This document shows positions 23,616-37,435 of a stretch of 64,000 bases of DNA, one piece after another. The stretch is taken from assembly GCA_025266875.1 (NCBI GenBank), contig JALLLT010000015.1, positions 496,001 to 560,000 on the forward strand, written 5' to 3'. The notes beneath the pieces were generated by a model. The model saw nothing but the letters and a program-made list of their open reading frames with translations, had not been told where the DNA came from and did no database searches. Within the stretch, counting starts at the first letter, position 1. Each line of letters starts with the position of its first letter. Source of the stretch: Fennellomyces sp. T-0311 (lineage: Eukaryota; Mucoromycota; Mucoromycetes; Mucorales; Lichtheimiaceae). The translations under genes were made by a program, and so were the position numbers.

Positions 23616-26600
23616 ATGGAGACTAGCGGGCTCATTCACCAATGGCTCATCTCATCGCAAATGGAGGTGAAGCCCTCCTTGCTGGCTCAAATACTCCTGG
23701 GTAACGAGTTCAACCGCGACACAGCCATTCCTTTCCAGGTCGCTTTTTATATATAACAATGGCCCCTTTTAGATATTACACGCGATCCGACTACTCTCCA
23801 CACTGTCATAGCTACTTTATCCGAACGAGGCAGCGATATGCGCAAATGTAAATCTGATACTGAGCATTCTTGACTGGGAAAACAGTTCAGCTCAATATAC
23901 ATATATTTTATGCTGCAGGTGTTGATTTGCTTGCTCAAGTCACCGTGCATAGCCGATCAACAATAGACGATGCTGCAGGTTCGAGGGTCTAGATAGAAAA
24001 AAAAATTGCAAAGCTGATATAGGACCAATAGCGAATGAATTGGTGGAATTCGCATGCCAGCGCTTGTCCCAACCCAGTGTGAGTGCGCGATGTATCGATA
24101 TGATCAAATCTTTGGTGGACGGAAGCATTAGTTCAACGAGTGCATCGATGATCTGCGAGAGGTGACTATCAACGTGTTTGTTTTTTTATTGATGATCACT
24201 TATACCATCTATTCTCCAACAGCATGATCAACAATCTACCCAAGCAGAAATTGCACCAGGATTCGCGACATAAAATTTTGATTATCATTGAAAAACTGTT
24301 ACAAAGTCATGTGGAAGGTACAAACCAGTCATGGTGCACGATCCCCACCAACCTTGCTACATCTCGTTGCTCACACATAATCCATAGCGTTGCGAAACGC
24401 GAGTTTTGATTTTGTCGGCGGATTCATTACGGTGGTAGACGGAGAGAAAGATCCTCGGAACTTATTGATTGCTTTTGAACTTGTGCACGATGTCATTGCC
24501 AAGTTTGATATATCTTCGCATATCGAGGTAAAATCGGGTTAAAGAAACCTGGGTCAGCTTAGTAATGTCTACTGGCACACATAATTAGGATTTGTTCGAC
24601 TTTATATTTTGCTACTTTCCCATTACTTTTAAGCCGCCTCCCAACGATCCTTACCGTATCACCACCGAAGATTTAAAGAACGGATTAAGGTTAGAGAAGG
24701 CGAATATACGAAGGGTGCTTGGAAATTTGACTTCTCGCCATAGACAATGCCTTGCATCCACGCCTTACTTTGCCAACTTCGCAACGCCGCTCTTAATCGA
24801 GAAACTTCTTACTTCAACAGGAAGTGCAAAGGTACACAATTGGATAGACAGTAATGTTCAGTTACTCAGGACACGTGAATTACACAGAAGGATACCATGG
24901 AAACCATCGGCTTATGCGCGCCTGCATACGGGGCCCACGCATTGCTACCGCATGTTCAAAGCATATTTGACGTGCTTTCTAAAGAGGTTTGTTGTATAAA
25001 TGAATGTGTGAATTCTCTACAAAATTGAGTACCAATTCAGCGGGGTCAGGTTTATAATGCTTCTTCTGTGTCTATGGAGAGCACTGCTTTGGAAACAATA
25101 CACAGCGTGGTTGCTACACTCGCCAGTGGCATTTGCGTCGCGGATATACGTGAACCGGTGGAAAAAGCCATACGATCGCTACTTGACCCATGCGTAACAC
25201 AACTGCAGCACCCTGAATCCAAAAACGCGAAATCAGCAGGATACATTTTGCGTGCAGCTGCATCTGCAGCGGGTGAGTTCTTTTCTGTTAATTACATGGC
25301 TTTTTTGTTGATTGTTCATTCCGAACTATAGATCCGGCATGCGCATGCGTTGTGCATACAATTGTCCCGATGCTCACAGGCCTCTTGCGTGCAGACGATA
25401 CACCTGTTCGCCGAAAGGCAATCGTAGATATATTTAATGAAATCCTGAAGGGAAGCAACAGCTTATACGGCTCATTGGATGAAAGCCCGAGGGATAGTAT
25501 GGGTAATTTGAAAGAAAAAAGCAATTATCCTGATTCTTAGTTTGCTAATTATGAAGACAATTATAGATGAAGATATTGCGTCACCTTTGGCAACATATAA
25601 GCGAGAAATTCTTGCAGCACTCATGTCAGCTTTGTTAGCGGAAGATGAGCATTTGAGACTTTCCGGCATTAAAGGCATCCGAATGATCGTCGTCATGAAG
25701 CAGTTTCTGTTACCTAATGAAGTATGCCTTTTTCGTGAAACAAACATATGCATGTGTTTGATTAACATGGTCCAATGTTTAGATGCAAAATACATTACAT
25801 CATCTAGTACGGATATATATCTCATACAAAGAGGATCAAACGAGGTAAAAGCCGAACACTGAACTGTCTTCAGCGATAGCACTAACTGATGATATGAAGC
25901 CGCTTAGCTCTGGCAACGTTGGTTACCATATGTAAGCTCAACCCATCGTCCATCGAACACAATGTTGTGCAAGCACTATTGAGCCGTTTATCCAATGACA
26001 AGGCTGTGGATGTCTTTCTGCATTCGCTTGAGGCACTCGACGCATTAGCATTTCAACCCCAGGTTGCTCGAACAGTGATCCCTTCCCTTTTGGAGAAATT
26101 GGGTGGATACCTAGGCCGAAAAGGTACGATTCTTAACATCCATCACGATCTATGCGCTCATTAAGCTCCTTAAAAAAGATCAAAGCATGGATTTTCATTA
26201 CGCTCACAGTCTTACCCGAAGTATACTATCCGCTATTCGAGCTACATCAAAAGATTCCCAGATAGTCGAGTTAGCACAACGAGTGGTATTTCCTCGTCTG
26301 CTATTGGAAAGTATAAAAGCGGCACTGGGGCTTTCCGATGCATGGCAGCTGGATAAGGAGATAATCGATTTATGGGGTAATTGATCTCATGGTAATTAAT
26401 CAAAGCATGTAGACTAAAGAGCCCCATAATTTTTTTTAGCTATGATATTCGCTGTAATTCTTCGTAGCTCTAATTCAAGGTATGCGATAAGCAAAGCGAT
26501 CTATTTACCATGCTAATTTGGGAATGTTAATTAGTTATCAGCAGGTGGTCATATCAGACGCCTTCAAGATATTTCTCTATGGAGATCTATCAACCGTACC

Positions 26601-28086
26601 TCTGCAAGTGGATCAATGCCAACCTTTATTGGTAGGTTAAATGTCTTTACCCCTTGCTGATGGAAGTCTAACATATCTTCTCTAGCTGACGCCATGTCGC
26701 ACACCTCTGAGGGATATATCGGTTTTGTTTCCTGCGATTGCTGGTAATTGCAGAAGAGAGGTACATATATCTAAAAGTTGGTTTTATTATGGAAGCAGTT
26801 TTCTCATTATTTATTAGGTAGAAGCACCGGTATCATCTTGCCCAGAGCTATTAGGAAGCATCGTAGCTAAAGTCACAGCGCAAGACTTTATATTTACCCA
26901 GAAGCTTGCTATTGCGCGGCTAGTAGGATCAATAGCGAACAAATGCATGAATGGTACAGAAGGAGTCAATGGAAGCAGAATATAATGGGTACTAACGAGT
27001 TCATTTCTATCGCAAAATACAGTCCAGATGCCTGACTCCATCAAAACTCTTGTATCAACACGTCTCATACCCATGATTAATGACACATCTTCTCCGGAAG
27101 CCTCCAGGCGTACTTCAGTGTTTCTCGTTAGCTGGGTCAGTAGATTTATGAGTAAGAGTAACAAAAGTACTGACGAAGGTACAGCTCGCGAAAGCACTGC
27201 TTATCAAAGGCCATCCATTTGGTTTTGAGCTGCTGGACAGCCTGGTTAAACAACTCGACTCAGCTGGAGATCTGGGGGAAGAGGCAGCCGAAAGCTTCAT
27301 TGTAATTTTACATGATGACGACCTTGTATTGACCAAAGCCGCATTTGCCAACATTTCTGTAAGTGTCAATCGCGGTACAAAGGACACACATTTCTAACAC
27401 AAATCGCCCAGATTTTGTACAAACAACGTGTCTTCAATCATTGTGCACCAACACTCATTCAAGGTGCTGGACATCCGACCGAGGGTAGGCTTAAGAATGA
27501 ATGCCTCAGCGTTTCACTGATGGACTTCCTTTGTAGTCATACGGATCAATCATCTTATCGCATTTTCTCATATAATCACCAACATTCCAACGCAAATAAT
27601 TAATAATGAAATCAAAAAGGTACCATCGGCCGCGGTCATTATGTTGCCTTTTGTTAATTGCCTGATTCGTTAGCTGGTTCCTGTCATCATAGCATCGATG
27701 GCTGTCATCACTAGTCCTCAACTGCTTCTCTCGCTCGTGCGCGTCGTCCAAAACGTGATACCCGAGGCAGCCAAAGGCATTCCACCTGAGGACATGAAGC
27801 GACTCGTGCAGGTTCTGCTGCGGCTGACGAGTGGATACCGGATGGATGTGCGGATAGCGTCGCTGCGGTGTCTCCGGACGTTTGCCCTGCAATGCAAGGA
27901 AGAACTCCGCCCGCTGGCTCTGAGGGTGACCAAAGACTTGGCAATGGCACTGGACGACAAAAAACGCCAAGTCCGCAAAGAGGCCGTGGACTGCCGAGAA
28001 AAATGGTAATATTGATCCTACTGCGCTCGCCCCTGTGCTCATCTTGTTACTACAGGTTTAACCTCTTAGACACTCCACGAGTGTAG
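23616..28086 (+). CDS. MMS19: MMS19, cytosolic Fe-S assembly targeting factor
   Basis: Adaptor of the CIA complex that delivers Fe-S clusters to DNA polymerases, helicases such as XPD, and primase. I modelled 25 exons: 23616-23700, 23773-23847, 23886-23918, 23993-24161, 24223-24317, 24388-24527, 24589-24689, 24744-24831, 24888-24986, 25050-25272, 25332-25502, 25567-25721, 25783-25844, 25900-26123, 26179-26376, 26440-26479, 26535-26631, 26686-26760, 26818-26953, 27023-27135, 27185-27358, 27412-27484, 27537-27619, 27674-28005 and 28056-28086. Phases close, giving 1023 aa, close to human MMS19. Diagnostic blocks are GGFITVVDGEKDPRNLLIAF, CYFPITFKPPPNDPY, CLASTPYFANFATPLLIEKL and the terminal LDDKKRQVRKEAVDCREKWF. 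The protein is HEAT repeats throughout. The first three exons and the start are tentative; the rest is firm. Confidence 0.92.
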
Positions 28087-28323
28087 CTGAAATAGGGCAG
28101 GGGTTGCCCTTTCAAAAATTAGATTAAGTGTTCTTACAGTATGATTAAGCTACTCGGGCGGATGGCTTGGAAGAGTCCCTGTCGAGAGGAATGTTTATAA
28201 ACTGAATGAAAGGATCGGCCATTGTTCCACACAGGAAGGCGGTATTCAAATTCCTAATGTCATGCCAATGGTTGCCGAGCCTTGAACCTTCTTTACCTTT
28301 TATTCTTTTTCGCTTTTACCATT
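28087..28323. other. Short intergenic promoter region
   Basis: The 237 bases between the MMS19 stop and the Bzz1-like start hold the terminator of one gene and the promoter of the next. No clear TATA box was seen. Confidence 0.5.
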
Positions 28324-31088
28324 ATGGCCTTTGGTACTGAATTAAAAGTAATCGATTCTCTGAACCCTTTTCCTGCGGGCTGACTGACATGTAAAAAAAC
28401 ATAGTGCCAAATACCCGCTATCGTTGATTATGTTGGTGATGGAGTTCAGCAACTCACCCAGTTCCGGAACTTTGTCAGGGATCGATCCCAAATTGAAAGA
28501 GACTATGCGCAGAAGCTCGACAATCTCGCCAGAAAGTACGCGTCAACAGCAAGAAACAACGAGACGACGAATGGCGACGACACCGAATGGTCGGGTGGAG
28601 ATTCCAGGTATGGGTTTGCAGAATATACACGCTCCCCTTATGCAGAGGGGTAAGAAGAGTTGGCATTTTCTAATAACCAGGGGCTATACAGCACAGAAAA
28701 CGCGGCATGGTTCAGTATTGTCGACCAAACGAGCCGTATCGCGAAATGCCATTATCAGCTGGTGGACGAGTTGAACGTCGCCGTTATTGAGGCGTTGAAG
28801 GCAACCGCGGCTAGAAAGGAGGAGTCGCGAAAGAAGGTAGGCTCTTCAAGCGCAAGCTTTCCGTGTGTTACACGCTTACATAAACATTGGTGTGTTCTAG
28901 CACGTCGCTTTCTACCAAAAGTTGAAGGCCGAGCGGGACAAGACCTATGCCGAGAAGGATAAGGCCAAAACAGCGTACCATGATGCCTGTCAGCAAATCC
29001 AGCAACTGCAAACTAAAATGGCCACCAGAGGCACTGGCGACCAAGAAAAGGTACGACGGTGGGACAAATTATATTTGGTGAAATAACCCGAATTCCCTTA
29101 ATTGCAGTATCAAAGGCAGCTGGAGAATGCCATTCTCGAATGCAATAACAAAAAGGTACGTATTCTTTATCGGGATAAGACCATGGCTAGTTTTAACGCA
29201 TAGAATTATGCGCATAGAACACGTACTTACTGTCACTGGGAACTGCCACCGCGGAAAAGGAGAAATACTTTGAAGAGGACTTGCCGATTCTTGCCGATGT
29301 AAGTCGCCAGGATACTCTGTCGAAACCATACTAACGCTCACATGATATATCCTAGCAACTACAAAACTTGGACAACAGTCGAGTCCTTGCGCAGCAGAAG
29401 ATGTACCGTACATATATCGAAAAAATGAGCGGCACACTGGCTACTATACAGAATCGTTATACGGATGCATTGGGAGTGGTCGACCAGATGGATCCTGAGG
29501 CGGATGAGGCCATGTTTCAAGGATCGTTACACCCCAATGAGCAGCGGGAACAGGGTGAGCATATGACATTCGCATTTATGCCGTGGAATGGTGGTGCAAA
29601 TGCTGCCGAGACAGCTGTGGATACCGTGGATGCTCTTGTGATCGACGAACCTTCGGTGATCTTTTTGAACAATAAACTTATCAAAAATCGGCGACAACTG
29701 GATGTACTTGGGGATGAATTATCACAAAACTCGACTCAAATGAAGGAATTGGAAGCTGTTGTCAACACAATTGATGATCGGACTTCACCTGACTATGATC
29801 ATGCGCAAGAGGTATGTGTTTCGTATTGTTAGGCGGACCTCGCTTATACCAAGATTGCTATATAGCGTCTGACTGAAGTAACTCGCAACATTGCCATGCT
29901 TTCGACGCAAAAAGCGCGTGTGAAGAGTGAAGTAGACTTGATTATTCATAACATTGGAGGTAATTAGTGAGGGGTTCCAAAAGTAAGGTTGGAAATGACT
30001 AATGTTGGTGTATTTTTAGATAGTGGATTAAGCGCACAACCACATGTATTTAAAGCGTCGTCATTTACCATTCCAACAACCTGTGATTATTGTAATAATA
30101 CGATTTGGGGTATTTCGAAGCAAGGGCTTACATGCAAAGGTGAGTATTATTCGGGGGAAAATGAGACATGGAAGACTTACAATTTATTTCAGCATGTGGA
30201 TTCAACTGCCACGCGAGATGTGAGATGAAAGTCGCACCAAATTGCTCCCGAGTGAAGGGCAAGATTGACCGTTATCATCCATCTCCTGCACCGCAGCCCA
30301 GTCCTTCTGCAACGCCACGTTCATCCATGGCAACCGCGAGTGTTCCTGCATCCCCGATAGTTGCCTCTTCGGCAGCTGCTTCTTCGGTAGCAGCCTCACC
30401 AACTGCAAAGGGAACCAGCACAGTCGCTGTAGAATCTGCATTAAAGGTCCATGCGCTATACGATTACACCGCCCAATCTACAGATGAATTATCAATTGTG
30501 GAAGGCGAGGAACTGAAAATTCTAGGCTCAGAAGGTAGGAGCAATCGGCAAACTGTTTATTGAGGTACTCAATGATATACACCCTTGCAGATGATGGCGA
30601 AAATGGATGGCTCAAGGTAATTTATCGAATGTTCTTTGGTACATATCGACTTGGACTCTAATTTTATGTTTGGGCTAAACAGGTGCAAAGGGGCACTGAA
30701 AGCGGCTTCGTCCCAGCAAATTACATTACCTTTGATCAATCATCTCCGCCTTCGTCACAAAAAAGCAGCAAGAGCGACCCCGTGCCGGAACAAGCGCCGG
30801 CAAAGGTGCCAACTGCCCCTGTTGATACACAAAGCCCGCCACCATCTCCAGAAACCAATGATTATGTCGTAGCGGTGTATGATTTTGAGGCTGTGAATGC
30901 TGATGAGTTAAACCTTCGAGAAGGTGACAGAATTTTGGTAACCAAAAAGGATGACAGTGGGTGGTGGGAAGGTATGATTATCTTTACGCGATAAGGGAAA
31001 TTTGCATTTGGTTTAACTTTAGTGATGTCTTACTTTAGGCTCTGTCAACGGGCGTACCGGCATGTTCCCGGCAAATTATGTTCAGTAA
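28324..31088 (+). CDS. BZZ1: Bzz1-type F-BAR, C1 and double-SH3 protein
   Basis: Links membrane curvature to Arp2/3 actin assembly at endocytic sites by binding WASP/Las17. Thirteen exons: 28324-28347, 28405-28607, 28692-28836, 28901-29050, 29108-29155, 29218-29298, 29356-29811, 29866-29959, 30020-30139, 30193-30534, 30591-30616, 30683-30971 and 31039-31088; 675 aa. The F-BAR domain starts MAFGTELK and contains QFRNFVRDRSQIERDYAQKL with a long coiled coil to about 380. A C1 zinc finger follows (HVFKASSFTIPTTCDYCNNT, CGFNCHARCEMKVAPNC). Two SH3 domains have ALYDYTAQSTDELSIVEGEE with GFVPANYI, and AVYDFEAVNADELNLREGDR with GMFPANYV. Ala/Ser/Pro linkers separate them. Domain order matches fungal Bzz1 and animal FNBP1/TOCA relatives with a C1. 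Confidence 0.9.
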
Positions 31089-31394
31089 ACCCACTACATT
31101 ATGATCTACACACGCTATTTATTCTTTTATTACACCAACATGTACATACATAAACTGATTCCAAACTCCAACAATATCATATTTGTATATACATATATAC
31201 AGTGATGCGTGTCTTTGGTACAGAATTACGTGAACTGATACGTATTGGTTACTATATATTTTATTTGACTTTTTAATGGTGTAATGCAAAGAAAAAAAGT
31301 GATATGCTTGGGAAATGATACTCTTTCAATAGATCAGATGCAAAGAGCTACTTTTGCATCAATGGATACTATGGAAGGACGCTGTTCTGAATCT

Positions 31395-34092
31395 CTACCA
31401 AAGTGTGCATTTTTTCTGAGGATTCATGGGACTTCCTTGAGGGCACTTGAAGGCATTGGCGAATTCTGCAGAGTTTTGCAAAACACCGTTCACTCTGTAT
31501 TTGGCAGGCGAATGTTCGTCCGTAAGAGCCTGTTTATTATGACAATGATTCAAGGTATGTTAATACGCGCACTTAGTAAGTAGTACGTCTGAGAGCTTAC
31601 CCATCTAACTTCTTGTTCAGGGCGAACGGCGCCACACCAAAGTGTACCGTAATTCACAAAGAACAGCTGCTCTGGCGTGAGCTCAATACCAGGCAACGCT
31701 TCATCCTGTGGTTTTTCACCGGTCAAGGTGGGGCCACCGCTCCATGCACGATATGTTGTTAGAAAGCCACCATTGTCCGCAAGATTTTCAGTAAGGGTCA
31801 GCTACCATATGTCCATGATTGTTAGGACATAAGTGAACGAATCGGTGGTTATAAACGACTATCAGTACCTGACCATTAACATTAACAACTTCCCCGTTAG
31901 ATCCCTCTACTGTGAAACTGTTGTATTGGTTTACGAAGCACTGAGCTTTATCTTTAAAGCTCTGCGCTGTCTTGTTAGTCCACCAGTCGTTCAATTTTCC
32001 GTCACCATCGTATTGTCGTCCCGAGCTGTCAAAGCCATGCTATAAGGTAGCAAATCATTAGCAAAACACAATGCAATACGAGTATCACCTACAGTCAGTT
32101 CATGGCCAACCAAAAAGCCCATTGCGCCGTAATTGAGATAGTCAGGGACGTCGTTAGCATAAACAGGTGACTGGAGGATTCCAGCAGGCAGCGCGATCTA
32201 ATGTTCTCGTGAATGAGATTATGTAACTTTTCGGATGGACTTTTTCTTTTTTTAAAAAAATACCTCATTAGTAGTTGGATTGTAATATGCATTGACTGTG
32301 CTTGGCGTCATGAACCATTCGTCCTTGTCTACCGGTGAAGCCATCTTAGAATTGATTCTCTCCAATTTCCATTTTTGCGCAGAAAGCTCGTTGGCGATAA
32401 GTGAATCCGGTGTCAGTGTCATTGCTTGGTAGTATTGCTTCAAAGAGGCTGGGGAACGATCATCAGGCGATACTGTGCTATAGGCAACCTTGTGTTTGAT
32501 CTTGTTAACTTTCTCGATAGCTGCTTGACGTGTTTTCGGATCGAAGATATCAGAGCTTCCCAAAATATTTAGCAGCATCTCTTGGACTCTTGTGACAACC
32601 TTGTCCACCTGCGCCCGTTCCTTTTCGCCACCGAATTTGCGCATGACATAGTAGCGACCGAGTAGTTCGCCAATATCTTCGTCGATAACGCTAATGCACG
32701 TTTCGTGTCGAGGATTAAGTTTTTCCGAGCGACCAGTGAATGGTGCAGAGGTAGAACGCCAAGTCTGTTGCGTGTTCGTGTCCAATGCATGTACCCACTT
32801 GATGATCGTATGCACAGTAGCGTAGTCCTTGAAAGCTTGCAAAGTTTCAGCGTTGTCGGCTGTTCCCGAGTAGATAGGGAGGAGCCATGCGCTCAGATCA
32901 GCAAAGAATGCTGGCGTTTGCACGATGGCGTAGTTAGGTACAGAAGAAGGGGCAAAGAACTCAAAAATCTTTTGCCAATCGACAAAGGGATACTTTGTCT
33001 TCAAGTCTGTAAGTGCCGTAGGATGGTACAAATTCATTGGATCGTGAAGCTGGTCCCTGTAAAAGGCATAACGTGAATACAATAACACCTGGAGGTTTAG
33101 TTACAAAGTCTTACTGGTTGACCAATAGAGAAGCAAGGTGTTTTTCAAGGTTGATTACACGTTCAACCGCAGCACCGATTTCATCCTTGGAGAGCAATTT
33201 CAAGCCAGCTTCCTGTGCCTTTTGGGCCAGAGGTACTGAACTACTGCCGTGATCACCAAGGACAGCATCCAAGAGAGCAGCAAATGCGGTGCGGAGAGCC
33301 TGAAGCATGTCGGGCTTTTCGTAAAGCTCTTTAGGAAGTGTAAGATCAGGTTGACTAAGCTTGATTGCATACACATCTGGATTTTTGTCGTCGGCCTCAA
33401 TAATGAATTGGATGAATGGTTCAAGGCCTTGATTTTCAAGCTCGAGAATCGCAGCTGTGATGGATGCTGCATCCAATTTCCCGGGAAGCCCCTTAGCAAT
33501 AAGGGGATAAACTGGAGCCGGACCAAGAGCGTCAAGCTTGCTCAAATCCATACAAGTATCGTAGTAAGTCTGAACCTTCTTGAAGTTCTCCTTGTCAATT
33601 TCCATCTGATCTTGGAGATGGAAGTCATTCCCGCCCCAACTGATGCTCTTGAAAAAGTCATCGTATGTCTTTTCCATAATTTCACGAAGCACATCACGAT
33701 TTTCATCGTTAATTGTAGCGAGCGTTCCTATACCTGTTATTGAAAATGATCCAAATTAACGTTGTGTACATGCAGGAGATTGTGGATTTTTTAAGGTACG
33801 ACACAACTGGGCCCAAAAAAAAAGACTTACGATCTTTGTTCTCCGGTAGACTAGGATGTGCTTCTAACCAACTGCCACCTAAGCAAAAAAAAAAAAGGAA
33901 TTGGATTCATGACTTTTTATTCCAACAGAGAGGAGTGAATATCTTACAGCTATACTCGAAAAAGTCTTCGCATGGATCGGCGTTGAAGTCGACATAATCT
34001 TTAATTGTCTCAGCAGCGTTAGCACATGCCTTTGTCTGGCATTCGGGCACGGTTTCTGCTACTGGACTTGCGCTGACGAGAAGCCCAAACAT
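31395..34092 (-). CDS. M13 family zinc metallopeptidase (neprilysin-like)
   Basis: Cleaves small peptides; family members are ectoenzymes or secreted. Eight exons on the minus strand: 34092-33948, 33878-33831, 33733-33115, 33056-32264, 32197-32093, 32039-31869, 31801-31601 and 31529-31395; 738 aa, phases close. Catalytic signatures are VGHELTHGFD (HExxH) and TENLADNGG (third zinc ligand region); STVNAYYNPTTNE precedes them as in neprilysin, and the end HSPAKYRVNGVLQNS to CTLW matches the family. The N-terminus is only weakly hydrophobic (MFGLLVSASPVAETVPECQT); an in-frame stop sits just upstream, so either the leader is short or a 5' exon was missed. Conserved NADPCEDFFEYSCGSW follows. Confidence 0.9.
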
Positions 34093-37000
34093 GTTTTAGT
34101 GTAATGTGAAAGAAAGAGTGTTGTTGAAGCTCTCCTTATTTTCCAATTTTTCTTTGTAATATGCACAGCGCGGTATGAATATATCAGTTGCGTCAATGGT
34201 TTTTGTTACCTCGCCGCACCCCCTTCTTTTCTTACTGTTACCCCCATCATGTATATCTTCTCCTGATTTTCAAACCATATATTTTAGACTTAACATTAAC
34301 GGATCAACAATGTGCATTTTGAGAAACATAAGATATTCATTTTTGGATATACGTTTTATGTTTTGCTTTAAAGACATTCCGTAAAAATGCTATACTAATT
34401 ATAGAGTTTAAAGTATATATTGTATTTATCGAGAAATTGTAAGATCTCCAATAGAGGTTTGCAGCAAAATTAATTGCATGGAGCACACGTTATAGCTTCA
34501 GGGATATACTTGTGATTACCGTGTCATAATTATACTATAATGTGGGTTATGTTTTGATACCCTGAAGCACAAAGCACGTTACTGAACTTTTGGTCTGCAT
34601 TACATTATGTAAACCATAACGAACCGCACGTATGGTGGCTGTTGGCTTCAAACACAGCAAAAGAGCTGAATCTTAGATATATGAGGTGGATTAAAGCTGA
34701 TCTTGATCGTTCCATATTGCTTTGATAAGATTGTGAGCCGAGGAATCCGTATTAAATTTATGTAACCTAATAATACAGTGATCCCTTTGATCCATTCTCC
34801 TCTGGTTCCATACCCAAAATTTTCGGTTAGTTCTGTGGATTCCTGGTTAGTAAGAACTGTGGAGAATAGACTATCATGGCTCTACGGTTATAATGATTCG
34901 TAAAAGATTGAATATCACCACGAAAAACTGGACATGCTTCGTCGCATATTGACATGTATACAAATGTAATTTTTCTACGTAAAACTGAGCTATATACTCA
35001 AATTTTGCCTTCACAAACGAAAGTTCAAATGGTACGTTTTGGCTTGCTCTACCATTGATGATGTTACTTTACCGAAAGCCCAGTATTAATACTGATCCTG
35101 TCCTTCCAAAGAATCTCATCACTGTCATCGACAATGCTTTCAAATCATTTACGCTTCCTTTGTAACTTTGATCACAACACAGTCGTATGCTGTACAGTGA
35201 ACCCTGCCTTTTCCTACCCCTCGGTTTTGGTGCCCCCGTGTGCCTAGGAAAACACGGAGAACAGTTGTATGCGAAACACTGTAAGGATCCCACTTACTAT
35301 TTCGTTTTGCTAGCAAATGTAATACTTTTTGGTATAGAAAAATGGGATTTACGTACACTAAAGTAACAGTAGTTATTTACCCTGTGTATGGAAAGTAATA
35401 TAAAGCAAAGAAGAGCGACGTTAGAAATGGCTGCGGGACAATCCTCGTCTTGGGATCGATATCGTCGAAAACAAATAACGATGAGATTGCTCGTGTAACA
35501 TGCTGCTCAAAGAAAGCAAATGCAGATAGTACTGCTCAACTATGTACAAGAAGAACAATCATAGATCTTCTATTGAATTCCAACAGGATAAAAATAAAGT
35601 TGGTAAAGTGCGCTCATTTTACCAATATCAGTAAAGATGACCATATTTCCTAAAACTTCATGTCTAATAGTAGAAGCTTTAAGAAAATAGTAAAGAGGAA
35701 GGAAGCTCTACGCAAACCCCGAAGTCACCCACTACTTAGAAAAAGTGGAAAGAGGAGCAGAACGCACAATTAGCTGTGCTTGCGCACCCATAAAGCATAG
35801 CATTGATTGAATATGAAAATCCTTCCTTCAAAGGATTCCCAAAACTCACAAGTTGATAAACTGGAAGGTAATTATCGCAGCATCGCCAGAAAGTACTTAA
35901 AGTGCGTGCGAGCAAACTGTACAGATTGAAGCGTCAAAGTGACAATTACAAACCTGATTTCGACATTGTGGTTTACGTTACCAGCTGCATGAAGAAATGA
36001 AGACTTTATTGGCCCGAAGGAAAGTCTACCATCGCGCGCAAAGCACATCGCGACAGCAACATGCGAAGGAGTTGTTTAAGAGGATAGCACATAAATATGT
36101 ATATGACACCACATCTGTTAAAGCTGCACTGGACAGCACCGATGGTTCACTCCATCGGATCTTAGTTTGCGACACGAATTTATTGAATGGAGATTTTAGT
36201 TACAGGCGTTACAATTCAAACACGATCCAACAGTAATGCATCTGTATGTCACTACAGGAGACGTGCTTGAGGGGCGAAATTCCGTCCACAGGACGAAAGA
36301 ACCTGGAAGTTCTTGCCAATGTCGGCTCAAAGAAGTCCAAACAGTTACATAAAACGGATTATGATGCTTCTTGATGACAAGGATCAGCTGATGGATCTGT
36401 AGAAACATGCGCATAGTTGCATGAGTGCCGGTACCTTTTACAGTGAAGCACGTTTTCAAAGTATAAAAAGGCTGCAAGTATCGATTCCATGGCACTCCCA
36501 ATAGATATTCTTTTTGGTATGCAAGCAAGTATCGGAGGAATACCACCTGAGATGCTCCTCATCCAACCATCCATGCAAACAAAATCAGATGTACCTCGTT
36601 CGAAAATTTGTTGACGAATGGAAGAAGACCCATACACAAGTAATCTGGGTCGAACGTTATAAACAAGTTCGTGGACGAAACTACTAATATTAACAAAACA
36701 CACCCTGATATAGAGCATAAGGGTTATCATAATTAGTAGCAAACACGTTTCGAGTATTATAACACTGATATTTTGCGTAAGTGGCATGCGGAATAGGATG
36801 ACAACTGGGTAGAAGTTACTTTTGACCATATGAGATGTAGATGTATGATTCCTACGGCCACATAGCGAAGTGAAGCTCGCATAACCAATTTACAAGTACC
36901 AAATAAATGCTGTAATCTCAATGCAGAAATGTCATTAATGCGTTACGTATGTTGTTGTCGCTAATGCCACTGAAGCTTCAATTCAAGTTTACAAAAAGAA

Positions 37001-37435
37001 GCAGAACGAAACGGCACATGGAGGTACTTGGAAAACCGAGAGCATTCACTTTATGTTGCTCAGCGTCGACAACATGGTCGCAAGTGAATACGACTCGGAT
37101 GGAAAGACGCTGAGAACAATTCATATATAATATCATGCTGAAAATGTAAACATGGGTACCATCTCAATAACACATTTGGGAACTAGGCCGTGCAGAGCTT
37201 ATACTATGGCTTGCCATAATATGGATATCATTCATGAATATGCACCAAGCAGAATCCATATAACAACTCGTTGCATTTCTCGAATATAAAAGCTATAGTG
37301 TCACTTTATAATGTAACGGTGTTCGGCGATCTCCTGCATGCTGTATTCACATGTAAATCTGATCCCCGCAACAAATTGCATTTCTTATGTGTCAGCCCGT
37401 TTCCTTTTCATTCTTTCACACACACTCCATTCAAA
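34093..37435. other. 3.3 kb gene-poor stretch
   Basis: No supported gene. Around 35977-36236 on + a basic coding-like frame (EEMKTLLARRKVYHRAQSTS, then HAKELFKRIAHKYVYDTTSV) could be a relic of a transposon or gene, but no family is recognised. The last 150 bases should carry the dehydrogenase promoter, with TATAAAAG near 37286. Confidence 0.4.

Noticed and set aside
36359..36829. 156-codon minus-strand ORF with hydrophobic N-terminus
   Set aside because: No family features and no supporting splice structure; likely chance hydrophobicity in AT-rich DNA.
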